A stretch of DNA of 64,000 bases from Caenorhabditis remanei. Lineage: Eukaryota; Nematoda; Chromadorea; Rhabditida; Rhabditidae. Below are positions 1-9,781 of this stretch, one piece after another (positions within the stretch are counted from its first letter, which is position 1; every line of letters starts with the position of its first letter). The notes beneath the pieces are model-generated. The model saw only the letters and a list, made by a program, of their open reading frames with translations. It did not search any database and was not told where the DNA came from. The stretch covers positions 11,966,001 to 12,030,000 of the forward strand of contig NC_071328.1 in the NCBI RefSeq assembly GCF_010183535.1, written 5' to 3'. The position numbers were made by a program, and so were the translations under genes.

Positions 1-131
1 GTTGTCTCTCCCCACCAAAACAACCAGACTTGTATGTGGTTCATGTGATTCATGACAAGACAAAAGATAGTTCTTCTTCGAGTAGTTCGGAGAAGAAGAG
101 TGAGGATAGTGAAAGTCAGAAGAGTCCATGA
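1..131 (+). CDS. 3' end of a four-TM family membrane protein (partial)
   Basis: The open frame runs from the window edge to a TGA at 129-131. It reads a short segment ending in PDLYVVHVI, then a run of seven serines and a Ser/Glu/Lys tail. The complete gene at 9782-11499 has the equivalent stretch (SDLYVVRVT followed by a long Ser/Lys/Glu tail), so this is probably the last exon of another copy of that family, with its membrane segments off the window to the left. The tail would be cytosolic if the topology matches the complete copies. The assignment rests on a short match plus tail composition. Confidence 0.55.
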   Translation, partial: CLSPPKQPDLYVVHVIHDKTKDSSSSSSSEKKSEDSESQKSP

Positions 132-808
132 GTCCACTTATTATTATTTTCTTTTTTTTCGAATAAAAAGGTGTTTGTTTAATATTATCTAGATTTCAAT
201 CATGAAATGCTTAGCCAAACTTAAATAGCTCACTTTCGATCAGCTGCGTATCGACTCACACCACAGTTGGTTGATACGTAGTCTCACAAAGTCAAATTTA
301 GTGTTTGCAAGTCGAAGAGATCACGTGCCAGCCCTCATGAGAAATCTTGCGTTCTCCTCAAGTTCTGTCTCGACTTTTAGAATTTTATATTGGTAACAGG
401 GTGCTAATGACAACCGGTAACGGATTTTCAAAAACATCCAAAAAGGCCAAGAAAATACCGGCAGCCAATTTATCTTCGATTTTCAGAATAGAAAACTATT
501 TATAACCACTTCATGAAGTAAACAAATTATGGCGATTTAATGATAATTTAGTTTTACAACCGGCACGCACACCAGAACCCCATGGTCTATGCTCTAAGTC
601 CCACTACTCTTTAGTAGATCCTGATTTCGGTCCGAAACTGGCTGTTCTGGTAAGAGTGATTCTATTTGGGAGCATCACCAATCTTAGGATATCGTCAGAA
701 TAACTCCAGTTTGTGAAACATGTGTCAACGATGATGCAATTCACAAAACAGATGTTAAAATAATTTCTTCATTATCATTATCTAGACTCAATAAATTTAT
801 AAATTGAT
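132..808. other. Intergenic, no gene seen
   Basis: AT-rich DNA between two convergent genes. I see no convincing coding exon, RNA gene or long repeat here. Confidence 0.5.
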
Positions 809-2340
809 TTATGAGGATAGGAGCTTTACGATTGGAGCTTCCATTCCACAAACAAAAGGAAATAAACTATCACAGGTATTATCATTGAGGCTAACGCCTT
901 TATGCCTAACAATCGTCAAACACTCCTCTTTATAGCCCACATAGTTCGGCTCATAGCCAAAAGACCAGTCATTCTCAATGTTTGGAGGATTCGGAGCAAC
1001 TCCATTCTTCCATTCGTATACTAGTTTACGAGAGCATGGAGAAGATTCCTCTCGAGAGTATCCAGGTTCATTTTTAGCTCCGTTTGTAATACATTCACTA
1101 CGTCTTTTGCCTCCAATAAGCGTTTCCCAAACTCCATGTACATTCAATGCTGAAAACGAGATTAACTCAAATAGTTTCATGATTTTCATAACACACAAAT
1201 TAAAAACTGAAAAGTATTTCAACAAAATAACTCACTTCCTATTAGTTTCAATTCTTCAGAATCCGTGTACCCAGTCAAATGTGCACCAAATGTCTGGCAG
1301 TGTGCCTCTGCGTCCGGCTGAGTCTTTTTTTCGGAGAAGAATCGATGACAGAATTTCTGCCCAATTCTTTTTCGGTAATATTCTGTGAATCCAGCTGGAC
1401 AATCTCCATATGAATAAGTGTCTACAGTATTTTGACAGTAGATTGGAGCATAACGAGCATCCGACATTGCTTCAAGTCCTGGACTTCCGTCCCGTCTGAA
1501 AGTTTTGAAGTCGTTATTCTTATAAATGCAATGAACAGTCAGCTAATAAGTCTGTTAATATGATAACTTTGCTACCCTGAAACTAATGCGGAACTCCATG
1601 ATCCAGCATCACAAATCTCATTCGGCTCATCACTTCTCCATAATGACTTATCAACCGGTACGTAGACATCATTTCCATCCTAAAAACAGAAACACATGAG
1701 TAGAATTTTTGAATCTAGAAACTTACTGATCCCCTCCATAAAACTTGATGAGTTGCTCCCTTTTTAGCACTGCATGTAGCTCCGATCCTCACATTTTTAT
1801 CCGAGTTTTTCGAGAATGCAGCAGTTCTGATGATGAGTCCATTCTGAACTTTATTCACTTCATCCAAGAATTCTCTCGTCGGAATCGCAGATCGAGCATT
1901 ACTATTGTGAATGAATGGATTCATAACTCTCGAACAATATCGATTATCTTTGAATAAATCCTCATCAATTCGATTCAAACTGCTAGTTGTTCGAATGAAA
2001 GCTCCTTCTGAAGTGGAAACAGTCGGATAGTAGATTTCTCCGTACTTCTTCAGAAGATGATTGCTCTCAGCTCGATTCATCGGAGGTGTGTATTCACATA
2101 GAACCATTGCAGTTTCACTCGAATCGACACGTGTCAATGCTATATTCGGAAGGTTATACATGTATCCATCGATGGCCAAAAGAAGATTTCCATTCACATT
2201 CTCATCGATCAGATCTTTTGTAATTGCTTCACTTGCATCTATCCACAGACGGGAAACACGTGTGAAGTAATCTGGAATTCAGTTGAATAATGTGTCGTTG
2301 CTAAAAGAGTACTGACCGTAGATTCTGAATGGGAAGTTTC
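809..2340 (-). pseudogene. 5'-truncated C-type-lectin-like gene
   Basis: This is a minus-strand copy of the lectin-like gene at 2577-4715. The counterparts of exons 4-7 are present with good splice sites and open frames: about 1715-2280, 1580-1680, 1225-1495 and 809-1150, ending in FPFVCGMEAP before the stop at 809. The second C-type lectin domain keeps its cysteine and WCHRFF-like pattern (FCHRFFSEKK). The counterparts of exons 1-3 are missing: homology stops about 19 bases into the end of exon 3 (near 2336). What follows resembles the promoter of the other copy (2401-2440 versus 2505-2560), so the signal-peptide exon and the first domain's start are gone. It is probably a non-secreted relic, unless an unrecognised upstream exon supplies a start. 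Confidence 0.7.
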
Positions 2341-2576
2341 TGGAAAAAATGGTGCTAAGATCACGTAGAAATAATATGTTTGAACAATATCGATTTGACT
2401 TTTTTTGTGTTGGAAAATTGGTGGCAAAAAGTTAATGACCTATGAAAAAATATAATCTTGTTTTTGAAAAATCAAAGAATAAAACTATTTTTTCCTTGAC
2501 CTTTAATTTTTTGCCACCATTTTTCTCAAGACAGAAAAAAAGTCAAATCAGTTTGAGTTAAAGAAGCCGAAGGGAA

Positions 2577-4715
2577 ATGTTGATGAAAATACTCATCATA
2601 TTCGGCCTTCTTGCCTCCATCGCCAACGCCCAAGTGGATCGAGACTGGAGTTTCCAGAGAATGTGTGAATTCTGGGATGGAGGAAGTTCGTATCGTCCGA
2701 GACCCAATGGATTCAATGTAAGTATAGACATTTTCAAGCCATGAGAATGTCCGAATTTTCAGTCGATCGAAGGAGACAAGTGCACGTTTGAGTACCCAGT
2801 GGCCACTGATTCTCGGGTGGGTTGCCCGCTTTTTTAAATGTGTTTATACAGTACTCTTCCAGGAATCAGCAAAACGATACTGTGAAGAGAATGTCCCTTA
2901 TCATATCAACGATGTGACACCAGGCGAACGAACTAAATGTTCAGCTGAGGCTACATTGATTTGTAAAAATGAATGGATTCAATTATTTGGAAGATGTTAC
3001 AAAATGACAAAGGAACTTATGACAAGAGATAATGCAGTCGAACATTGTAAGACACAGAAAGATGATGCCACTATTGGATTCCTTCATCGAGAGACTCTCC
3101 CATTCAGAATCTACGGTCAGTACTCTTTTAGCAACGACACATTATTCAACTGAATTCCAGATTACTTCACACGTGTTTCCCGTCTGTGGATAGATGCAAG
3201 TGAAGCAATTACAAAAGATCTGATCGATGAGAATGTGAATGGAAATCTTCTTTTGGCCATCGATGGATACATGTATAACCTTCCGAATATAGCATTGACA
3301 CGTGTCGATTCGAGTGAAACTGCAATGGTTCTATGTGAATACACACCTCCGATGAATCGAGCTGAGAGCAATCATCTTCTGAAGAAGTACGGAGAAATCT
3401 ACTATCCGACTGTTTCCACTTCAGAAGGAGCTTTCATTCGAACAACTAGCAGTTTGAATCGAATTGATGAGGATTTATTCAAAGATAATCGATATTGTTC
3501 GAGAGTTATGAATCCGTTCATTCACAATAGTAATGCTCGATCTGCGATTCCGACGAGAGAATTCTTGGATGAAGTGAATAAAGTTCAGAATGGACTCATC
3601 ATCAGAACTGCTGCATTCTCGAAAAACTCGAAAAAAGCTGAACGAATGAAAGCTACTTGTGCCCCTTATACAGGAGCAGTTCATAATGTTTTGCTGATAG
3701 ACGCTGTAAGTTTATATAGATGGGAAAATTGACCATGATTTTCAATTAAAGGATGGAAAACAGCTTTCTCAATTGGTGGATAAGTCATTATGGAGAAAAG
3801 ACGAACCAAAGGAAACGTGTGACGCTGGATCGTGGAGTTCCGCTTTAGTTTCAGGGTAAGTACTAAATAACGGAGTAATTATTTTTTAAGTCCCGAGGTT
3901 TCCGATGTCAACATTAGTAACTTATCTATTGCTGGAATGCATAACTTGCTTTGACCTTCTACTGAGGAATTACGACCGTTCATCAAAGACGAATTAGTCT
4001 TATATGTTATTTCAGACGCGACGGAAGTCCAGGACTTGAAGCAATGTCGGATGCTCGCTATGCTCCAATCTACTGTCAAAACATTGTGGACACTTATTCG
4101 TATGGAGATTGTCCAGATGGATTCAAACCGTATTATCGAAAAGCCCTAGGCCAAAAGTGGTGTCATCGGTTCTTCCCCGATAAAATGACATTCAACGATG
4201 CAGAAGCCCATTGCCAGAAACATGATTCGCATTTAACCGGTTATACGGATCCGGATGAGTTCCGCCTATTAAATGGTGAGTTGAAATAAAAAGATCTGTT
4301 TGATTTTAACTTCGAATCAATACTGACACGTTTTTTTTCAGAACTAATTGGTGATAACTTTACACCAGTTACTCCAGGCAATTATCATGTATTAGATACG
4401 TGGATCGGGTCTAAAAGACGTCCCGAGTGTATAAAGACAGGAAGCGCTAATATTCCCGGGTACGAGATGGATCTTTCATCGCCATGTTCCCGTGTCCGTG
4501 TGTTCGAATGGCTACATGGAGTGGCTCCGAATCCTCCGAACTTTGAAGCAGATTGGGATCATATTCGCGAACCGAATTTCTTGTCCCGTCAGGAGGAGTG
4601 TCAATCTGTGATGAAACGATCGAAAGAAGAGGCAACACTAAATGACATTGCATGTTCAAGACCATTTAATTTCATTTGTGGAAGAGAAGCACCAGTCGTC
4701 ATGAGTTCTGCCTAA
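2577..4715 (+). CDS. Secreted protein with two C-type-lectin-like domains
   Basis: Seven exons are inferred: 2577-2717, 2763-2816, 2863-3115, 3161-3705, 3752-3855, 4016-4275 and 4342-4715 (576 aa, all phases compatible). The N-terminus is a signal peptide (MLMKILIIFGLLASIANAQ). A first lectin-like region starts near residue 95 (WIQLFGRCYKM, then AVEHC). A second near residue 400 carries CPDGFKPYYRK, WCHRFF, DAEAHC and a C-terminal FNFICGREAP. The family is large in Caenorhabditis and often associated with gut or innate defence; carbohydrate binding is not shown here because I see no EPN/QPD-plus-WND motif set. A polyadenylation signal AATAAA lies at about 4756. The gene diverges from the truncated copy at 809-2340; the shared promoter segment lies between them. 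Confidence 0.85.
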
Positions 4716-4848
4716 ATTGGTCAGCAAATTAGCAGACTTTTAAATACATAGTATGAATAAAGAATTCCTTTAAGTAGTTTTGTTTGTGTGAACAGTCTCG
4801 TACCAATCTAATGAGAAATTCACCGTTTTCCCGAAAAATTTCGATTCA

Positions 4849-5281
4849 CAGTACCGTGGCCTTTTTCAGTTGAAAACGACCAATTTTGAGAGGGTTTTAC
4901 GGTATGACTGCTTGTCCCACCAAGTAAATTATGTACAAAACATACAGAACAAAAGTATAGCTTCATTTTTGTAGTTGACAACTTTTTTGTACGGACACTC
5001 CCTAGAGAGTTATGGTCATTTTAAGGGGGCACCTCAACAATAACTCTATTTTGCACTGAAATGGGACGATTTGAGGGAGAAATTACTTTGTCGATACGTA
5101 ACTCTCTAGGGAGTCTCCGTACAGAAAAGTTGTCTACTACAAAAATGAAGTTGGACCTTTGTTCTGTATGGTTTATACATAATTTACTTTGTGGGACAAT
5201 CAGTGATACCGTAACACCATCTCAAATTTGGTCATTTTCAACTGAAAAAGGCCAAATTGTATATCTTACTGTACGGTACTG
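4849..5281. repeat. Foldback (palindromic) MITE-like element, family FB1
   Basis: The ends are inverted copies (CAGTACCGTGGCC on the left, ACGGTACTG on the right followed by TA). The arms read symmetrically to a centre near 5050 and include GTAGTTGACAACTTTTTT on the left and its complement on the right. The ends and the TA on the right side resemble Tc1/mariner-type non-autonomous elements. No coding capacity is seen. Related copies lie at 10178-10623, 13390-13730, 37035-37485, 46848-47095 and 49720-50052. Confidence 0.75.
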
Positions 5282-5342
5282 TATGCAGTTTCAGCTGGTA
5301 ATCAGAAGAATGGTTATTAATAAGGAGGTGTGAATATTCCAG

Positions 5343-5482
5343 AATTCGGTCTTCTCGATTCACTCCATGCTCTCGTGAACAAATATTTGAATGGAAAAGT
5401 GATGTTTCTCCGAATCTTACGTAAATTGAAACGTGAATTCCAAAAACGTGGCAAAATGGAATTTGATCCATTTTCACGTTAG
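5343..5482 (+). other. Possible orphan terminal exon
   Basis: After a plausible acceptor (ATATTCCAG) an open frame of about 46 codons runs to a TAG at 5480-5482. It is rich in Leu, Lys and Arg (LRILRKLKREFQKRGK). It has coding character but no recognisable family, and I cannot find a matching first exon. The sequence immediately upstream is the FB1 foldback. It could be a terminal exon whose partner was displaced, or a relic. Confidence 0.3.
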
Positions 5483-5675
5483 AGTTTGGTATTTCTATAT
5501 CCAACAGTTGGAGAAGTTAATCTGGTTTTACTTACTGTTTTATAAGTTAAAAATCTCGAGGTATGCTCCTATTTTTCTTTGCGCCCCTTTATTTCACACG
5601 CTTTTTTAAAATTTAAATTTCGGTGGAGCGCATTTGTAACAACTTCATTTTCTTTATATATTTATCTTTCCAGAA

Positions 5676-7199
5676 ATGTGGCTGAACTCAATGAAAAGGG
5701 GGTTTAACAAGAAATGTCCTCGTCATTTGAATCGTCCCATGGTGTATCTCATCTCCTTTACTTATTTCCTTTCAATTTTCTTTTGTCTTTACAATTGGGA
5801 ATCTCTGATGGCTAGATGGAGGCATAGAATTTCGATGTTAGGTCACTCACGTTGTAAACTTTGAAATTCTAGGCCTCCATGTGACTAACTTTTTCCAGAT
5901 ATTCGACGCAATGACTCCAAATCAGTGTTAATTTTCGCTGCAACTAATTATTTCGGCAAGCCAATTAATAATTCTTGGTTGGAAAGTTGTCCGGAAGACG
6001 TGAAGGTAAGTTATTGCGCTCCACCGAAAAAAAAACTGTTCGGTAGAGCGCGGTTGCAAGATAACTTCGATTTCAGTCCTACTGTAGCATTACTAACGAA
6101 GAAACTAGTTTTTCAATAGCTGATGGTGTCCTTTTCCACTCCAGAGATTTCAATGAACAGGTACGTCTGTGTGTCCGGATGTCTATAATCCTAGTTTTGT
6201 AGTTACTATCGGAATTCAAATTTCCACGTCGATTCGATGTTCCTTACGTGATGATGACTCAAGAGAATCCATTCTATTCTTATTTAGAAGAATATAAATA
6301 CTTTTTCAATTGGACAATGACTTATAGAAGAGATTCTGATGTTCATCATCCATATGGTGCATTGGTCAAAAATGAGAAATTTGGTTAGTTTCAAATTCCG
6401 TCAAAAGTTACATGTTGTGTTTCAGTGAACCTCACCGAAATCTGGAATTCTAAAACAAAAGAAGCTATCTGGCTGAATAATGCCCGTGCCTCAAGTAGGA
6501 ATAGACGAGTGGAATTCACTGAAAAATTGAAAAGTGAAGGAATGAATATCGATTTGATGGGAAACGCATTTAACAATACACCGAAAGAGTGTCCGAGATT
6601 TGCTCGACCGCCTAATTGTACTCACAAACTGTTATCGTCCGTTTTTTATCCCTTGTTTCAAATTTTTACAACAAACTTCAGACCCTACAAGTTCTATATC
6701 GCCTTTGAGAATAGCAATTGCGAGGATTATGTAACCGAAAAGTTTTGGGAGAAAGCAGGATGGTACAATATGGTTCCAATCGTGTTTGAAAGGAAAATCT
6801 ATAGAAATTTAGGGGTGATTCTGTCCATTTTAATGTTGAAATAACCGAAATTTCTGTCCCAGATTCCCGATGAGATGTATATCGCGGTGAATGATTTCCA
6901 AAATCTTGAAGATTTCATTAGTTTCGTAAAGTCAGTCTCATCAAATAAAGACAAGTATTTGAAGTATCACCAATGGAGAAAACAGTACAGGTTGGCTCGA
7001 AGATTCTCTGAAATTCCTTAGTAAAATTTTGTTTAGAATTATTGAATCCAGCAGTGAGAACTATGGGTTTTGTCAATTGTGTCAGAAACTGTTAAAGTTT
7101 AGAGGACTTAAATTGAAAGAAAAATCGTATGCCAACTTGAAAGATTGGTACAGTACTCCAAGTTGTGATAATTCGTTTGTTGATAAGTATCTTCAATAA
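5676..7199 (+). CDS. Alpha-1,3-fucosyltransferase (GT10 family)
   Basis: Seven exons (5676-5841, 5899-6005, 6077-6160, 6203-6383, 6426-6814, 6863-6990, 7037-7199) give 405 aa in compatible phases. The N-terminus has a single hydrophobic segment after basic residues (MVYLISFTYFLSIFFCLYNW), the type II signal-anchor expected of a Golgi glycosyltransferase. The diagnostic GT10 donor-binding motif is present near residue 265-300 (FYIAFENSNCEDYVTEKFW, then MVPIVF), and FNWTMTYRRDSD matches the conserved region upstream of it. The enzyme would transfer fucose from GDP-fucose to GlcNAc or core glycan positions; the acceptor cannot be told. It belongs to the group containing C. elegans fut-1, fut-5 and fut-6, but I cannot say which. 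Start 5676 follows an acceptor (TTTCCAG AA ATG), consistent with trans-splicing; a second in-frame ATG is at 5691. Confidence 0.85.
6006..6076. repeat. Small palindromic element forming an intron (family FB4)
   Basis: Intron 2 of the fucosyltransferase is almost entirely an inverted repeat: TTATTGCGCTCCACCGAA on the left and TTCGGTAGAGCGCGGTTGCA on the right, with a short A-rich centre. The same ends (GCGCTCTACCGAAA) occur at 45411-45519, 51236-51341 and 52784-52888, with isolated ends near 5620, 16420 and 59840. Confidence 0.7.
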
Positions 7200-7703
7200 A
7201 CTGTTTCTTGTCTAAAAATTGTACAATTTATATAATTATCATGAAATATGATCGAAAGATCAACAAGAGGGCATGTTCATCTGAAAAAATGCATGTTACT
7301 GAAGACAACAGGGAGGATGGTCTTGTAAGTTGGAGCGAAACAATTTGCGATTAGTTTTTCAACTAAAACATTTGTAAAAAGTAGATTATCTGGGTCTTCA
7401 TTAATAAAATTAGCTTTTTAAGCAATAATTGTTCAAAAATACCGTGAAAACAGCTTTGGTGCGCTGTTATTCAAAACCGGAAAAAAAATCAGCGAAAAAT
7501 TCGGAGGAAAAAACAAAAAATTGCTGAGGTACCAGTAGCTTCTCGTTGTGAGACCCATCTCATTAAAAATTAAATGCTCCATTAAATTGCAGGTCAACGA
7601 ATGGTTAAAAAAGTTTTTCATTGTAAAAATGAACGTTTATAAGAAATTAAGAAAGAGAATCCGACAAAAAATCGAGTAAAAAATTATAAACAAAATTGTT
7701 ATG
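7200..7703. other. Intergenic, convergent gene ends
   Basis: AT-rich DNA between the fucosyltransferase stop and the 3' end of the minus-strand four-TM gene. I see no further gene. Confidence 0.5.
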
Positions 7704-9568
7704 TTAGTCTGCTCCAGTCCCGGTGCCTGTCCCAGTGCCAGGTTCCGTTCCAGCTCCAGTCCCTTTTTCACTTCGAGCTTTATCATTAGGTTTCTCTTCT
7801 TTTTTCTTCCTTTTACTTTTTTCGTTTTTGTCTTTTTCTTCTTTTTCTTCTTTCTCATTATCATCCCCATCAGTTTCATCAACATCTTCTTCTTCATGAC
7901 GTCTCATGGGTGCACGACGACGAGGTCGTGGAAGAGGTTGAGGTGCTTTATACAGGAAGCTGAAATCAAGAAGAAATATGAAATGCAACTTTTCTGAAAC
8001 TACAAACCTCAAATTAGCAAGAATGAATGAACAATAGACAAGAATGGAAACGACAGCGAACATTGCAAACGTAATGGCGCTGATTTGAACTGTAATATAA
8101 ACTTACAGTATTAAAAAACAGATTTTTGCAGTCCCTTATTTCTTAACTTTCACTACCTTTTGTAAAATAAACTACCATATCTTCTGCTGTAATTGGCATT
8201 CCCGGTGGCACTGGCGATTGAACTTCCTTTAGTACAAACGGAGGCCACACATACTTCAGTTTTTCATAGAAGAGAACATATCCATTGTATCCCAAAAATC
8301 CAACACTTACTCCAAACTGAAAAAGTATCGATTGGTTTATCAGACCTTCTTCTGAGTGCTCACACTAATCATTGCGAAAATTGCATAGAAATTGGTATTC
8401 TTGACACAAACCATTACTCCACTAACACATGTAAATATTACAAACTGAAAAAAACTTCTTTGAAACAAAAAAGCTTTAGTCATACGCCTTACCGGAATCA
8501 TTGTGAGCCCTCCGAGTCCTTTCAACACAACGTCCTGTTTCATTTTAGTCATATCCTCCTCTGGAATTTCACTTCCAAGAAACTCTTTTGGGATGAAGAA
8601 GCTAGAATAGAAATATTGATAACATGAATATTAGGTGGGCTTTTACTATGTATAGATTGCTGCTCCAGTTAGAACGACGGTGAGAAAAAAGAAGAGACTT
8701 GAGATAATGAAGAGATGGGCCTGGAAACAGAACTACAGTCACGGCCATAATCTTATTCCGCAAGGGTTTTTGACCCCTAACCTCTTTCAAATAGGTCGGA
8801 TTGTCCTGGAACTTTGAGGAAACATTTATTGTAAAGTTTTTGTCATATTCAATGAAAGTTCAGTGTAAAAAATCATGTTTCACGAGTTTTATGTAAAATT
8901 TTGCGACACATGAAGAATGCGGCTCTTGCAGTTTTCAGTTGAAAATTGTCAACTTTGTGGTGTCTCACAATATCGATTGCTTATGGACTTTACAGAACAA
9001 ACATCGAGCTTCATTTTTGTAGTTGACAACTTTTCTGTATGGGCACATCCTAATAAGTTATCAATCGTCAAAGAAATTTCCCGCAATTTTTGCCTTTTTT
9101 CAGTGCTAAAAGGTGAAATTTTTGAACTGTTTACATTAACTGCCTGTAACTTCTTAGGATGTGCCCGTACAGAAAAGTTGTCAACTACAAAAATGAAGCT
9201 CGATGTTTGTTCTGTAAAGTCCATAAGCAATCGATATTGTGAGACTATCAGGGAGGCCGTGCCACACCACAAAGTTGACAATTTTCAACTGAAAACTGCA
9301 AGAGCCGCATTCTTCATGTGTCGCAAAATTTTACATAAAACTCGTGAAACATGATTTTTTACACTGAACTTTTATTGAATATGACAAAAACTTTACAATA
9401 AATGTTTCCTCAAAGTTCCAGGACAATCCGACCTATTTGAAAGAAGTTAGGGGTCGTGACTGTATAATAAGAGAAAGAACAGATTTCTTTATTGGAGGCG
9501 TAGATCAGAATTTGTTGACTTACATTTGCCTTGAGACACCCAATTTTCGTAGTAAGATCGACTTTCAT
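7704..9568 (-). CDS. Four-TM membrane protein with acidic/basic tail
   Basis: Read on the minus strand, exon 1 (9568-9524) encodes MKVDLTTKIGCLKAN. After a long intron that contains the 727-bp element at 8736-9462, exon 2 begins near 8721 (AHLFIISSLFFFLTVVLTG). Later exons give a loop with IPKEFLGSEIPEEDM, hydrophobic segments FVIFTCVSGVMVC and FGVSVGFLGYNGYVLFY, a fourth segment SAITFAMFAVVSILVYCSF, and a last exon from about 7960. The tail is strongly charged: an Arg-rich start, a long Glu/Lys/Asp stretch and alternating Gly-Thr at the end, with the stop at 7704. Exon structure and the FLYK/FLYI junction match the plus-strand gene at 9782-11499, so these are divergent paralogues. Function unknown; a plasma-membrane or organelle membrane protein is the safest statement. 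Confidence 0.75.
8736..9462. mobile_element. 727-bp foldback element with TA target duplication (FB2)
   Basis: The termini are CAGTCACG and CGTGACTG, flanked on both sides by TA (8734-8735 and 9463-9464), as for Tc1/mariner-type MITEs. The two arms are near-identical inverted copies over about 340 bp, centred near 9110. The left end carries about 30 extra bases (near 8744-8773) with no counterpart on the right. The inner part contains the GTAGTTGACAACTTTT motif on the left and its complement on the right. No transposase frame is seen. It lies entirely inside intron 1 of the minus-strand four-TM gene. Confidence 0.85.
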
Positions 9569-9781
9569 GATCTTCTTCCCGGTCGATTTGTTCCTTATAT
9601 GTTTTTAAAACTGCTGAAACTCTTGTATTCTCGATTCCAGGATGACCTCTGACAGGGTAACCTGACACTTGAAACCTCGGAATGTCCTTGGGTTACTGTA
9701 ATGGGTAGAGAACATCCGGTGGATACGTCAGCATAGAGAAATCAAAGAAACTTTCAAACTTCAAGTTTTCTGCTTGTCAGA

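Noticed and set aside
7701..7997. Open frame of about 98 codons rich in Phe and Ser on the plus strand
   Set aside because: It is the complement of the charged tail exon of the minus-strand four-TM gene; the Phe/Ser bias is the shadow of Glu/Lys codons.
8949..9354. Near-identical open frames on opposite strands (about 110-145 codons)
   Set aside because: Both come from the arms of the FB2 palindrome; mirrored frames are expected and no transposase motif is present.
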